From Marinoscillum pacificum (GTDB taxonomy: Bacteria > Bacteroidota > Bacteroidia > Cytophagales > Cyclobacteriaceae): a DNA stretch of 64,000 nucleotides. The notes beneath the pieces are model-generated. The model saw only the letters and a program-made list of their open reading frames with translations, did not search any database and had not been told where the DNA came from. The stretch spans positions 388,728 through 452,727 of the forward strand of contig NZ_JAMZMJ010000004.1 of assembly GCF_024714495.1 (NCBI RefSeq). The letters run 5' to 3'. A program made the translations under genes and the position numbers. Of the stretch, positions 8,009 to 15,856 are shown in pieces (positions within the stretch are counted from its first letter, which is position 1; the number at the start of each line of letters is the position of its first letter).

Positions 8009-8646
8009 GTGATCTTATGAAAAAAACGATACTTGTAATTACAGGACTATTAGTAACTGTGGCAGTCCTTTTTGTAAATGCCACTGATGCCAGCGAAAAT
8101 GGATATGATGTCGGTGACTATGCCGAAGATTTTTCATTGAAAAATATTGATGGTAAAAGTGTCTCTTTATCTGGCTATACTTCAGCTAAAGGGTTTATTG
8201 TGGTATTTACCTGCAATACCTGTCCCTATGCAAAAGCATATGAGCAAAGAGTAATCGATCTTGATAAGAAATACGCAGCTAAAGGGTTCCCTGTAATTGC
8301 CATCAATCCAAATGACATCAACAAACAACCTGATGATAGTATGGACAAGATGGTGGAGCGAGCAAAAGAAAAAGGATACACATTCCCTTATTTGCGTGAT
8401 GATAGCCAGGAAGTGGCCACAGCATATGGAGCTACTAAAACTCCTCACGTATATGTTTTGAACAAAGAAGCAGCGGGCAAATACAAAATTGAGTACATTG
8501 GTGCTATTGATGATAGCCCAAGAGAAGCAGCAGATGCCAGCGAAAAATATGTAGAAGACGCAGTAAATGCGCTACTAGCAGGCAAAAAACCTGCGGTAAC
8601 TAGCAAAAGAGCCATTGGTTGCACCATTAAATGGAAAGATGCTTAA
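8005..8646 (+). CDS. Secreted AhpC/TSA-like thioredoxin-family protein
   Basis: A 213-residue redoxin with an N-terminal hydrophobic signal (residues 5-26; the ATG at 8017 is an alternative start). The redox site reads FTCNTCPYAKAYE (cysteines 70 and 73), which is the CxxCP form of thiol-disulfide proteins related to peroxiredoxins, followed by VIAINPND and the cis-Pro region TKTPHVYVL. It most likely acts in the periplasm or membrane as a disulfide reductase or peroxidase and is translationally coupled to the TlpA-like protein upstream. The substrate is unknown. A terminator follows. Confidence 0.88.
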   Translation: MSDLMKKTILVITGLLVTVAVLFVNATDASENGYDVGDYAEDFSLKNIDGKSVSLSGYTSAKGFIVVFTCNTCPYAKAYEQRVIDLDKKYAAKGFPVIAINPNDINKQPDDSMDKMVERAKEKGYTFPYLRDDSQEVATAYGATKTPHVYVLNKEAAGKYKIEYIGAIDDSPREAADASEKYVEDAVNALLAGKKPAVTSKRAIGCTIKWKDA

Positions 8647-8673
8647 TTACCAAAAGATACCAGTTACAGGTAG

Positions 8674-8702
8674 AGGCAGCTCGTTAGGGGCTGCCTTTTT
8701 TT
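8674..8702 (+). terminator. Terminator after the thioredoxin pair
   Basis: Stem AGGCAGC / GCTGCCT with a 9-base loop, followed by seven T. The T-run touches the stop codon of the convergent gene at 8701. Confidence 0.9.
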
Positions 8703-9135
8703 ATTTAAAGACTCTCTTATAAATCGGCTTTCGATAAAGAAACTGCCCCATCAATACTGGATACATGATCAGATCTGTAAGGAATGTCCCTGTAGAATAC
8801 TTGATATCATCAATAATTACGGATCCTGTACCTTCTTTTTCCACAACATGTCGATGTGTCCAGGATTTAAGAAAGAATGGAAGTTTGATTCCCTGGTCTA
8901 CAAAAAGCCATTCATTTTCAGTTTGGGTATCCTGAGTAATCTCACTAGTCCAGGTCTGCTTGAAAAATATAAAATTCAACTGCAACGACACTATGTCGCC
9001 TGTTTCACACCCTCCGAACTCCAATAGCCTAACCGGTGGAAAAGGTGGATTAAGAGAAAGAAACAATTTTTCAGTAAAACCTGATTTGACCCGTTGCAGA
9101 TCTGAGTTCACTCGAGTCTTTATGGTGATCTTCAT
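8701..9135 (-). CDS. SRPBCC (START-like) family protein
   Basis: A 144-residue single domain. The C-terminal part (FLKSWTHRHVVEKEGTGSVI, then IDDIKYS) is typical of SRPBCC ligand-binding proteins related to polyketide cyclases and CoxG, which form a helix-grip fold around a hydrophobic pocket. No signal peptide or membrane segment. It is the last gene of a minus-strand run blaI, blaR-like, DUF418, SRPBCC, 18 bp after the DUF418 gene, so it may serve the same envelope response. The ligand is unknown. Confidence 0.75.
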   Translation of the reverse strand: MKITIKTRVNSDLQRVKSGFTEKLFLSLNPPFPPVRLLEFGGCETGDIVSLQLNFIFFKQTWTSEITQDTQTENEWLFVDQGIKLPFFLKSWTHRHVVEKEGTGSVIIDDIKYSTGTFLTDLIMYPVLMGQFLYRKPIYKRVFK

Positions 9136-9153
9136 GGCTAATAAACCAAATCA

Positions 9154-10398
9154 TCAAGGAGTTGTTTTAGCAGCCCGATACGTCAATTTTCGCCACACAT
9201 ACTCCAATGGCCCTTGTTTGAAGTACATTGAATACCAGTAAACCACCAGAAGCTGCACAGCCCAGCCACAAAGTATGACAACCAAGAGTTCTGATCTGGA
9301 CAATAGATTGAAGTAACCGAAACCATATCCATAAAAGAACAAAACTCCTTGAAGAGTCTGAAAGATGTAAACGCTCAAAGCCATCTTGCCAACCTTGTTA
9401 AGGATTGTCAAAGGCTGATTCAATTTTTGGTAGAACCCATTCAGTAGTAGCACATAGCCAACAGCAAGTATTTCTTTAGCCAACGTTTCTGTCCATGCTC
9501 GCCAATAACTGAGAATTGGCTCATGTGAGTAGAACGTCCAGTGTGCACTACGCAGATAATTAATAAGTAAGCCGACTGATATGACCACAAGAGTCCATAA
9601 CCAATACCCCTTGACTGATTGGTAATCTTGGAACACCTGCATTCTCCATAACCAGACTCCGGCCAGCATAAGAATTAGCGTTCGGATCAGAATACCGGAA
9701 TAAAATATCTTCCCAGAATTAAAACCTACATGCTCTAGATTTTCGTCAAAGTTGGACCAATAATCTCCAAGTCTAGGATTATCATCATCATACGATTCTT
9801 GCTCAGGCTGACTTGTTACTCTCTCCCAGGATTCAATACTTTTATTTTGCTCAGCACTTCGATCTACAGAAGTTACCGCAATAGCTTCTTGGAAGTCTTC
9901 AAATTTGGACTGACGACTATCTACACGCTGATAGTCATTGTAAAACAAAACTAGTGACAAGGCCAGAATAGAAAATAGAATCCCTTTCTGAGAAAACGAT
10001 CGAAAAGGAATCAAAAGAAGTCCGCATATGGCGTAATGATGTAAAATATCTCCTGTCCACAAGAAAATACAGTGAACCACACCAATAACGAAAAGCCAAA
10101 GCAAGCGTCTACCGTAGACGTCCATGGATTGAAGTCCAAGTCCTCTTTTTTCCAAGTTGCCAAGAAATATATCAAATCCAACCGCAAACAAGAGTGCAAA
10201 AATTCCAAAGAATTTACCCTGAAAAAGCCAATACACCCAGAATCTAACTTCATGATCGAGAGACGTCTCAAACCCATAGGCTGCTGGCTTAAAGGGAGCT
10301 GGATAGCTAAATGACTCCATATTCATAACGAATATGCCCAGAACAGCTATCCCTCTAATAAAATCTAATCCGTGAATTCTCTCTGAAGAATGATTCAT
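9154..10398 (-). CDS. DUF418 / YeiB-family integral membrane protein
   Basis: A 414-residue polytopic protein with about nine or ten membrane segments. It opens with the family's hallmark RIHGLDFIRGIAVLGIFVMN and ends with the conserved DUF418 region (KVGKMALSVYIFQTLQGVL ... GPLEYVWRKLTY). A non-membrane stretch around residues 165-225 is rich in acidic and Ser residues. YeiB-like proteins have no settled function; the first segment resembles acyltransferase-3 membrane proteins, so transfer of an acyl group to an envelope component is possible. The ATG directly follows the stop of the BlaR-like gene, which argues for cotranscription with it. Confidence 0.88.
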   Translation of the reverse strand: MNHSSERIHGLDFIRGIAVLGIFVMNMESFSYPAPFKPAAYGFETSLDHEVRFWVYWLFQGKFFGIFALLFAVGFDIFLGNLEKRGLGLQSMDVYGRRLLWLFVIGVVHCIFLWTGDILHHYAICGLLLIPFRSFSQKGILFSILALSLVLFYNDYQRVDSRQSKFEDFQEAIAVTSVDRSAEQNKSIESWERVTSQPEQESYDDDNPRLGDYWSNFDENLEHVGFNSGKIFYSGILIRTLILMLAGVWLWRMQVFQDYQSVKGYWLWTLVVISVGLLINYLRSAHWTFYSHEPILSYWRAWTETLAKEILAVGYVLLLNGFYQKLNQPLTILNKVGKMALSVYIFQTLQGVLFFYGYGFGYFNLLSRSELLVVILCGWAVQLLVVYWYSMYFKQGPLEYVWRKLTYRAAKTTP

Positions 10399-11826
10399 TT
10401 ACAGAGATGCGATGCGGATTGCTTTGCTCAATCTATCTGCAATATCTTTCTGACCAGACTTGGAAAGCATCCTTTTCTCCATTTCTGGATTTGAAAAAAC
10501 ACCTAAGATCGCCATAACCGAAGGGCACTTGGCTTCACGCAATACTCGGTAGTTGGAATGACCTACAGATCCACAATCTTCATCATCAAATTGCAGCGCC
10601 ATCACTCTGGCAATACGCTCTGATTGCTCAGCATACGGCATGCCCTCATCATAAATAAACAACTGCAATTCTCGATCACTATCCATGGTCTCTACATGCA
10701 AGGACACATTCAAATCAGCTTGTTCTGTAAGTTTTATTCTTTCCTCAAGAGTCAAATAGGTATCATCTGATCGAGACATCACCACTTTGATATTAGTGCC
10801 TGCAAACTCTTCTTGTAATAGCTTAGCCACACTCAAGACTACATCTTTTTCTTGGTGGCCTTTTTTATTATTGGTTCCCGGATCCTTTCCACCATGTCCG
10901 GCATCAATCACCACAACAAATTCTTTTTCAGGATTCGCCAATCCACTGACCGGTTTTACAACAAATGCTGATAACAGCGTCATTGATGCAATTAGAATGG
11001 AACTCCATTTGAGTGCTTTTACTGTTCTCGTTGACTCTTTTTTGGTAATCATGTGCAATCTGCTTTTAAGTGAAACAAAAGAAAAATTACTTGCCAGAGC
11101 CAATTGAGGACGGTGGTTTTGGGAGACGCCAACGACCTTGTACAAATAATCTTTAATATCTGAATTGTATCGTATTGCTTTTTGGTCCGCTTCAAATTCG
11201 TGATTGAGTGATATGGACTTTCTATAGAGATATACCAATGGATTGAACCAATAAGCAATCATTAATAGCTCTGCTAATAAAATATCAACAGAATGAAACT
11301 GTTGAACATGAACCAACTCGTGTGCCAACAAATGCTCATCCTGTTGCTGCTCTTTACTGCATAGGAATACCATATTCCAAAATGAAAATGGCTGGCTCAA
11401 TCGCTCATTGATAAATATATTTTGCTGATCTGTAGCATTACTTTGAAGCCGGATCTGCCTGATTTTAAGCAATCCGTTAATAAAACGAACCAGCATCAAT
11501 CCAACTCCTACCAGATAAATCATCACTAGAAATAATGTCCAGGAAAAAATCCAGGCAGAATCATTCACATCAACTTCTGTTTCCTCAAACGTTGGTACGA
11601 TAGAAGTTGCTGTTTCCAAAATCTCCAGGCTTCCATGGGATTGTTCATTTTCAATCGATAAGAATTCCACTGGGATAATGATGAAAGGAATAATCAATGA
11701 GATGATGAGTGCTCCAATCAAAAAGAACCTGTTCGCAACAAAGGCTTTTTCTTGTTTGAGGAATATATGATAACTGATCAGCCCAAAAGCCAGAAACAGC
11801 GATGAAAGAATTAGATATCTAATCAT
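10399..11826 (-). CDS. BlaR1-like M56 membrane protease with degenerate N-acetylmuramoyl-L-alanine amidase sensor
   Basis: A 475-residue fusion. Membrane segments lie near residues 1-20, 33-55, 93-117 and 273-291. Between the third and fourth is the M56 metalloprotease core with the zinc motif HELVH (169-173) and a downstream NHEFEAD. In BlaR1 and MecR1 the part outside the membrane is a penicillin-binding sensor; here residues 303-475 are an Amidase_3 domain instead. Its zinc ligands are present (H311 in IDAGHGG, E326 in HQEKD, H377 in SLHVE), but the catalytic Glu of the family motif V-E-x-x-F-x-S-N is replaced (AILGVFSN, Ile440). I infer a sensor that binds peptidoglycan fragments without cutting them. 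The start overlaps the blaI-like stop by 4 bp. Confidence 0.88.
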   Translation of the reverse strand: MIRYLILSSLFLAFGLISYHIFLKQEKAFVANRFFLIGALIISLIIPFIIIPVEFLSIENEQSHGSLEILETATSIVPTFEETEVDVNDSAWIFSWTLFLVMIYLVGVGLMLVRFINGLLKIRQIRLQSNATDQQNIFINERLSQPFSFWNMVFLCSKEQQQDEHLLAHELVHVQQFHSVDILLAELLMIAYWFNPLVYLYRKSISLNHEFEADQKAIRYNSDIKDYLYKVVGVSQNHRPQLALASNFSFVSLKSRLHMITKKESTRTVKALKWSSILIASMTLLSAFVVKPVSGLANPEKEFVVVIDAGHGGKDPGTNNKKGHQEKDVVLSVAKLLQEEFAGTNIKVVMSRSDDTYLTLEERIKLTEQADLNVSLHVETMDSDRELQLFIYDEGMPYAEQSERIARVMALQFDDEDCGSVGHSNYRVLREAKCPSVMAILGVFSNPEMEKRMLSKSGQKDIADRLSKAIRIASL

Positions 11827-12200
11827 GACTCTTTGCGCTTTTCTTCTATTTCCTCCTCAATCATGCGTTTGAGTTCTTCCAACTGGTCTACAGACAGCTC
11901 CGTTTTCTTAGCGAAGAATGACCCAAACTGTGCCGCTGAATTATTAAAAAAGTCCTTCATCATGGTCTTTATCTGGCCTGAGAAATAATCTGTCTTGCGA
12001 ATTTTGGGGTAGTACTCTCTTACACTTCCACGCTGCGTAAATCCGATATAGTCCTTCTTAATCATTCGAGTAACCATAGTAGCCACAGTAGTGTACGCAG
12101 GTTTTGGATCTGGAAACTCTTCTACTAAATCCTTCATGTAGGCTGTATCAAGTTTCCACAGATACTTCATGATTTGCTCTTCGCTTTGATTGAACTTCAT
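11823..12200 (-). CDS. BlaI/MecI/CopY-family repressor
   Basis: A 125-residue winged-helix repressor. Residues 1-70 hold the DNA-binding domain (SEEQIMKYLW ... YTTVATMVTRMIKKDYI ... GSVREYYP), the rest a helical dimerisation tail rich in Glu and Lys. Family members repress their own operon and the target gene until a cognate M56 protease cleaves them. The protease gene follows with a 4-bp overlap (ATGA), which is the classical blaI-blaR arrangement. A 16-bp TACTACA-type dyad in front of the gene is the expected operator, so the operon probably autoregulates. Confidence 0.93.
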   Translation of the reverse strand: MKFNQSEEQIMKYLWKLDTAYMKDLVEEFPDPKPAYTTVATMVTRMIKKDYIGFTQRGSVREYYPKIRKTDYFSGQIKTMMKDFFNNSAAQFGSFFAKKTELSVDQLEELKRMIEEEIEEKRKES

Positions 12201-12219
12201 ACTACAATCATAATAGTGA

Positions 12220-12235
12220 TACTACAAATGTAGTA
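12220..12235 (-). promoter_or_regulatory. BlaI-type operator overlapping the -7 box
   Basis: Perfect inverted repeat TACTACA-AA-TGTAGTA (plus-strand reading), 19 bp upstream of the repressor ATG, close to the TACA/TGTA operators of BlaI and MecI. Read on the minus strand it contains TACATTTG, which fits the TAnnTTTG -7 box; a TTTT at -33 spacing (18 bp) lies upstream, inside the mscL terminator. Bound repressor would block the promoter. A second, weaker ACTAC half-site lies nearer the start codon. Confidence 0.7.
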
Positions 12236-12250
12236 ATTATATTCAATAAT

Positions 12251-12276
12251 AAAAGGCTCTGATATAGGAGCCTTTT
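12251..12276 (-). terminator. Terminator downstream of mscL
   Basis: Stem AAAAGGCTC / GAGCCTTTT with an 8-base loop, 12 bp after the mscL stop on the minus strand. On that strand the stem runs into a short T-tract. It insulates mscL from the blaI promoter. Confidence 0.8.
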
Positions 12277-12287
12277 AATTCGAGCTT

Positions 12288-12704
12288 TTATTGCTCTGTT
12301 TTACCAGACTGTGTTTTTAATAAATCTCTAATTTCTTCGAGCAATACCTCTTGCTTTGGAGGTGTAGGAATTGGAGTTGCTTCTTCTTTCTTTCGCTCGT
12401 ACTTATTATAGGTCTTTATGACCATAAAAATCACAAATGCTGTGATTAAAAAGTCGACTACTCGCTGAATGAACAGCCCATAACTTATGGTAACAGCAGC
12501 TGCCTCTTCTGTCGCTTCTTTTAAAACATAAGCCAATTCACTAAAATCTACACCCCCTAATATAATCCCAATTGGAGGCATTAAGATGTCATTCACAAAC
12601 GAAGTAACAATCGCCTTAAAAGCAGCACCTATGATCACAGCCACAGCTAGATCCAATATGTTGCCCTTCATTACGAAGGCTTTAAATTCTTTGAGCATTT
12701 TCAT
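12288..12704 (-). CDS. mscL: Large-conductance mechanosensitive channel
   Basis: A 138-residue protein of normal MscL length. The first helix and pore-lining TM1 read [20 protein letters not shown] and continue [15 protein letters not shown], which is the family signature. TM2 lies near residues 78-98, and the C-terminal helix bundle ([12 protein letters not shown]) is present. It opens under membrane tension to release solutes on osmotic downshock. It is a single-gene unit with its own terminator. A small palindrome (TTGATT-AG-AATCAA, 12725-12738) lies 20 bp upstream of the start. Confidence 0.97.
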   Translation of the reverse strand: MKMLKEFKAFVMKGNILDLAVAVIIGAAFKAIVTSFVNDILMPPIGIILGGVDFSELAYVLKEATEEAAAVTISYGLFIQRVVDFLITAFVIFMVIKTYNKYERKKEEATPIPTPPKQEVLLEEIRDLLKTQSGKTEQ

Positions 12705-12910
12705 AGAGAGTCTATTTATTGAGTTTGATTAGAATCAATATTGAATTGAACCATCAGAGTTAGGAAAAAGACTTACGCTCTTTCCATTTTACTAAAAATA
12801 AGCATTTGGTCAATTAAATCACATCAAAGCGAAGAGATCCAGCAAATTAACAACGCCTTCAACACGGATATAGAAATTCAGATGCAACAGAAACAATTAA
12901 TTTTATTTTA

Positions 12911-12924
12911 TGCAATCGTTTGCA
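12911..12924 (+). promoter_or_regulatory. LacI-family operator, upstream copy
   Basis: TGCAATCGTTTGCA, a near-perfect dyad around a central CG, the form bound by LacI/GalR-family regulators (compare GCAA-nCG-TTGC). Its right half contains the TTTG that fits the -33 promoter box. Confidence 0.65.
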
Positions 12925-12950
12925 TTTAAAATTATTTCAATTTACTTTAG
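12919..12950 (+). promoter_or_regulatory. Probable pectate lyase promoter
   Basis: TTTG (12919-12922), 20-bp spacer, TACTTTAG (12943-12950), one base off TAnnTTTG. The -33 box lies inside the operator at 12911-12924. Transcription from here would give a leader of about 190 nt before the ATG at 13148. Confidence 0.45.
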
Positions 12951-13020
12951 TAGACTAAGTAGTTAATTGCAATTATTCTATAGTGTCCGCAGTGACTCAT
13001 TGCTTAATCGCATGAGTTCG

Positions 13021-13087
13021 GGTCTAATTAGTATTTTCACTCTACTCACTCCACCTACCGTGAGCTAAATACTAAAAGACCTTTTTT
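13021..13087 (+). terminator. Terminator-like hairpin in the pectate lyase leader (possible attenuator)
   Basis: Three coaxial stems: GGTC (13021-13024) with GACC (13078-13081), AGTATTT (13030-13036) with AAATACT (13067-13073), CTCAC (13045-13049) with GTGAG (13060-13064), followed at once by TTTTTT (13082-13087). No gene ends upstream on this strand, so it would stop transcription before the pectate lyase is read. Confidence 0.55.
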
Positions 13088-13100
13088 AAGAAAATAGTGC

Positions 13101-13112
13101 GCAATCGTTTGC
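13101..13112 (+). promoter_or_regulatory. LacI-family operator, downstream copy
   Basis: GCAATCGTTTGC, identical to the core at 12912-12923 and embedded in GTGC...GCAC outer arms. It lies 36 bp before the ATG and 189 bp after the first copy, which is compatible with repression by looping or roadblock. Confidence 0.65.
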
Positions 13113-13147
13113 ACTGAAAATTCAATAAACAAACAATTAAAATCACA

Positions 13148-15712
13148 ATGAAAAAAGTACTCACAAATTCTATCAGGATTAGTCTAACCTTAATCTTGAT
13201 ATTCTCCTGTGCACAATTTGCACAATCTCAATCCCTAGGAACCAACTACTCAATAGGAGCAGGATCAGATGGCACCAGTAAAGCAAGTGGGACATCCTAT
13301 GGCAATGTAAGAGACGGGGATTTAGGTTCGTATTGGTCACCAAATAGCACAACCAATGAAAGAATTTCCATCAAATCCCTGAATGGTCAAACACTGAATG
13401 CAGTGGTTATAGAAGAAATAGGTAATCGCATACAAAACTGGGAAATAAGGCAGGATAATTCAGGGAGCCTGGTTACATCAGGAAACGGAATTCCTTCCAA
13501 TGGACTAATCACCTTTAGTTCTCAGTCCTTTGACAAAATAAGTTTGATCATCCTCAGTTCAAGTGGAACTCCTCAAATAGCGGAATTTGAAACCTACAAC
13601 TCTTCTGGAGGTACCACCCAATACACCGTCAGCACTTCAACTAACGGAAGTGGAACCGTGACAGGTGGAGGAAGTTATTCTGCAGGTTCTGTCATCTCAT
13701 TGACCGCTAGCCCATCCTCCGGATATCAATTTGATGGATGGTCTGGTGATGCCTCAGGAACTAGCAATCCTATAAATGTCACCGTTAATTCTAACCTGAA
13801 CATTATTGCCAATTTTATCTCTGGCAACAGCTCTAGTTCGGTTTCATTGGATGCTGCAGGCAGCAATGGATTTTGTGGAGTAGATGGTGATGTAGAAACA
13901 GAACATTCAGGATATACTGGTTCTGGTTATTCCAATACTGATAACGCTTCCGGAAACAGCGTTAACTTCTCAGTAAATAGTACCACTTCTGGAAGTTACA
14001 GCCTTGAAATAAGGTACGCTGCTACATCATCAAGACCAGCCAATGTTGTGGTAAACTCCAGTACACAAGTTAGCTCACTAAACCTACCTTCTACCGGCGC
14101 CTGGGCTAGTTGGAACTCAGTCAGCACTTCCATCAATCTGACCTCAGGAAACAACAGCATTTCCCTTGTAGCAACATCTGGGGAAGGGCTACCCAACATA
14201 GATAGAATTGTGGTAACTGGCCCTGGCACACTATCTAGCGCGTCATGTGATGGTGGAGGCGGACCCGATCCAGAATACTATTCATTATCAGTTTCTAGCA
14301 ACCCGGGCAACGGAGGGTCTGTATCAGCTAGCCCATCTGGAAGTACCTACCAGGAAGGAACTCAAGTCACTCTGACCGCAAATCCGGCAAGTGGCTACAA
14401 TTTCGTAGGATGGAGTGGTGATGCTTCCGGCTCTAGTAGCACCATATCTGTAACAATGAATGAAAACAAAAACATCACTGCGCTCTTTAGCAACGGAGGG
14501 AACCCTCCTGTGAATACCAACCTGGTTGGTTGGGCGACACAAGCAGGTGGAACAACTGGAGGCGCTGGAGGTGTAAGTGTCACTTGCTCTACAGGAGACT
14601 GTATTCTGGATGCAATAGATCAAAAAAAGGATGACATTATCACTCAGCCTTTAACGATTTACGTCAACGGAACAATTACACCTTCCAACACATCTGCCAC
14701 TAAAATTGACATCAAAGATGTACGAGATGTTTCGTTAATCGGTGTAGGAACAAGCGGTGAATTTGACGGAATCGGCATCAAAGTATTTCGCGCTGGAAAT
14801 GTGATCATACAAAACGTGACTGTTCATCATGTGAATATCGGAGATAAGGATGCTATCAGCATAGAAGGCCCTGCCGATCATGTATGGGTAGACCATTGTG
14901 AACTATATGCGCAATATCAGGGAGCAGACAAAGATTACTATGACGGACTTCTAGATGCAAAAAGTGATTCTGAATACATCACCTATTCCTACAACTACTT
15001 GCACGACAGCTGGAAAATGATGCTAGTAGGCAGTTCTGATAGTGATAGTGACGATCGAAAAATCACCATCCATCATAACTATTTTGATAATGTCAATTCA
15101 CGCATGCCTCTGTTCAGGTTTGGTAATGGACATATTTACAATAACTATTACAGTGGTGTAGCTTCTACCGGAATCAACTCCCGAATGGGCGCCTGTCTTA
15201 GAGTAGAAAACAACTACTTTAAAGATTCTCAAAACCCAATAGTCTCAGCATATAGTGATGATCTAGGAGGCACTGATGAAAGCGGAAATATTTTCGATAA
15301 TGTCACAGAGAACTTTAGTGGAGATATTAACGAACCCTATGCGTGTTCTGCTACTATTCCTTACAGCTACTCCACGAACACTGCGGTGAATGTGCCTTCC
15401 GTAGTGGTTGCTAATGCTGGGGTAGGTAAACTAAGCAACTCGAGACTCGGACTTCCGTCTGATGAACTAGTACAAAAAGAAGAGGTTATTGTCTATCCAA
15501 ACCCAACTCTTAATGAGTTGCAAATTGCGGTACCAGACTTCAATGGACAAGAAAATCTTAGGATAGTTGATTTGAGCGGTGTAGAAGTAATGAAAATGAA
15601 ATTGACCAACGAACAACAAAAAATTGATGTCAGTTCTCTTTCAAAAGGTACATACGTGCTTCAACTAAACAATGGTAGTTACACCCGAATCAAAATGTTC
15701 ATAAAAGAATAA
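13148..15712 (+). CDS. Secreted multidomain pectate lyase (PL1) with T9SS sorting tail
   Basis: An 854-residue exported enzyme. Signal peptide (about 1-27); a discoidin-like carbohydrate-binding domain (about 30-152); an InlB-type B repeat (about 157-224; GYQFDGWSGDASGTS); a CBM6/35-like domain (about 231-365); a second InlB-type repeat (about 378-448; GYNFVGWSGDASGSS); the PL1 parallel beta-helix (about 456-760) with DHVWVDHCELY, DGLLDAKSDSEYITYSYN and NSRMPLFRFGNGHIYNNYY; and a T9SS type A tail from about 782 (VYPNPTLNEL). PL1 enzymes cleave polygalacturonate by beta-elimination with calcium. The enzyme is probably released or surface-anchored to degrade plant or algal pectin. Its two LacI-type operators suggest sugar-controlled expression. 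Confidence 0.93.
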   Translation: MKKVLTNSIRISLTLILIFSCAQFAQSQSLGTNYSIGAGSDGTSKASGTSYGNVRDGDLGSYWSPNSTTNERISIKSLNGQTLNAVVIEEIGNRIQNWEIRQDNSGSLVTSGNGIPSNGLITFSSQSFDKISLIILSSSGTPQIAEFETYNSSGGTTQYTVSTSTNGSGTVTGGGSYSAGSVISLTASPSSGYQFDGWSGDASGTSNPINVTVNSNLNIIANFISGNSSSSVSLDAAGSNGFCGVDGDVETEHSGYTGSGYSNTDNASGNSVNFSVNSTTSGSYSLEIRYAATSSRPANVVVNSSTQVSSLNLPSTGAWASWNSVSTSINLTSGNNSISLVATSGEGLPNIDRIVVTGPGTLSSASCDGGGGPDPEYYSLSVSSNPGNGGSVSASPSGSTYQEGTQVTLTANPASGYNFVGWSGDASGSSSTISVTMNENKNITALFSNGGNPPVNTNLVGWATQAGGTTGGAGGVSVTCSTGDCILDAIDQKKDDIITQPLTIYVNGTITPSNTSATKIDIKDVRDVSLIGVGTSGEFDGIGIKVFRAGNVIIQNVTVHHVNIGDKDAISIEGPADHVWVDHCELYAQYQGADKDYYDGLLDAKSDSEYITYSYNYLHDSWKMMLVGSSDSDSDDRKITIHHNYFDNVNSRMPLFRFGNGHIYNNYYSGVASTGINSRMGACLRVENNYFKDSQNPIVSAYSDDLGGTDESGNIFDNVTENFSGDINEPYACSATIPYSYSTNTAVNVPSVVVANAGVGKLSNSRLGLPSDELVQKEEVIVYPNPTLNELQIAVPDFNGQENLRIVDLSGVEVMKMKLTNEQQKIDVSSLSKGTYVLQLNNGSYTRIKMFIKE

Positions 15713-15723
15713 ATGAACTTAGC

Positions 15724-15854
15724 GGGGCTGTCTCAAAAGGTGTCATTTCGACTTTGGAGAAATCCATCTTATATTTTAACATATTGATAATCATATGAGT
15801 AAGATTTCTCGTTACCTCGAAATGACATATGAAAGTAGCTTTTGAGACAGCTCC
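15724..15854. repeat. 131-bp palindromic repeat (REP/MITE-like)
   Basis: Terminal arms GGGGCTGTCTCAAAAG (15724-15739) and CTTTTGAGACAGCTCC (15839-15854) match at 15 of 16 positions. Inner arms: TGTCATTTCGA (15741-15751) with TCGAAATGACA (15817-15827), and GAGAAATC (15757-15764) with GATTTCTC (15803-15810). It lies between two convergent genes and codes for nothing. Elements with a TCATTTCGA...GAGAAATC core are known as dispersed repeats in Bacteroidota. It may also serve as a terminator for both neighbours. Confidence 0.8.
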
Positions 15855-15856
15855 TT

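Larger units (their letters stand above)
12705..13147. other. 443-bp divergent intergenic region between mscL and the pectate lyase
   Basis: No open frame of note. It holds a palindrome near mscL (12725-12738), two copies of a LacI-type operator core (12911-12924 and 13101-13112), a promoter overlapping the first operator (12919-12950), a weak ACTCAT/ATGAGT inverted repeat (12995-13017) and a three-part hairpin with a T-run (13021-13087). The right half is best read as a long regulated leader of the pectate lyase gene. Confidence 0.6.

Noticed and set aside
8960..9241. Plus-strand frame crossing the SRPBCC and DUF418 genes
   Set aside because: It spans two genes in the opposite strand and shows no signal peptide or family pattern.
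10399..11826. Beta-lactam resistance locus
   Set aside because: Although blaI and blaR-like genes are present, there is no beta-lactamase gene and the sensor is not a penicillin-binding domain.
12995..13017. ACTCAT/ATGAGT inverted repeat in the pectate lyase leader
   Set aside because: Six bases with an 11-base loop is near chance level; only the stronger hairpin just after it is kept.
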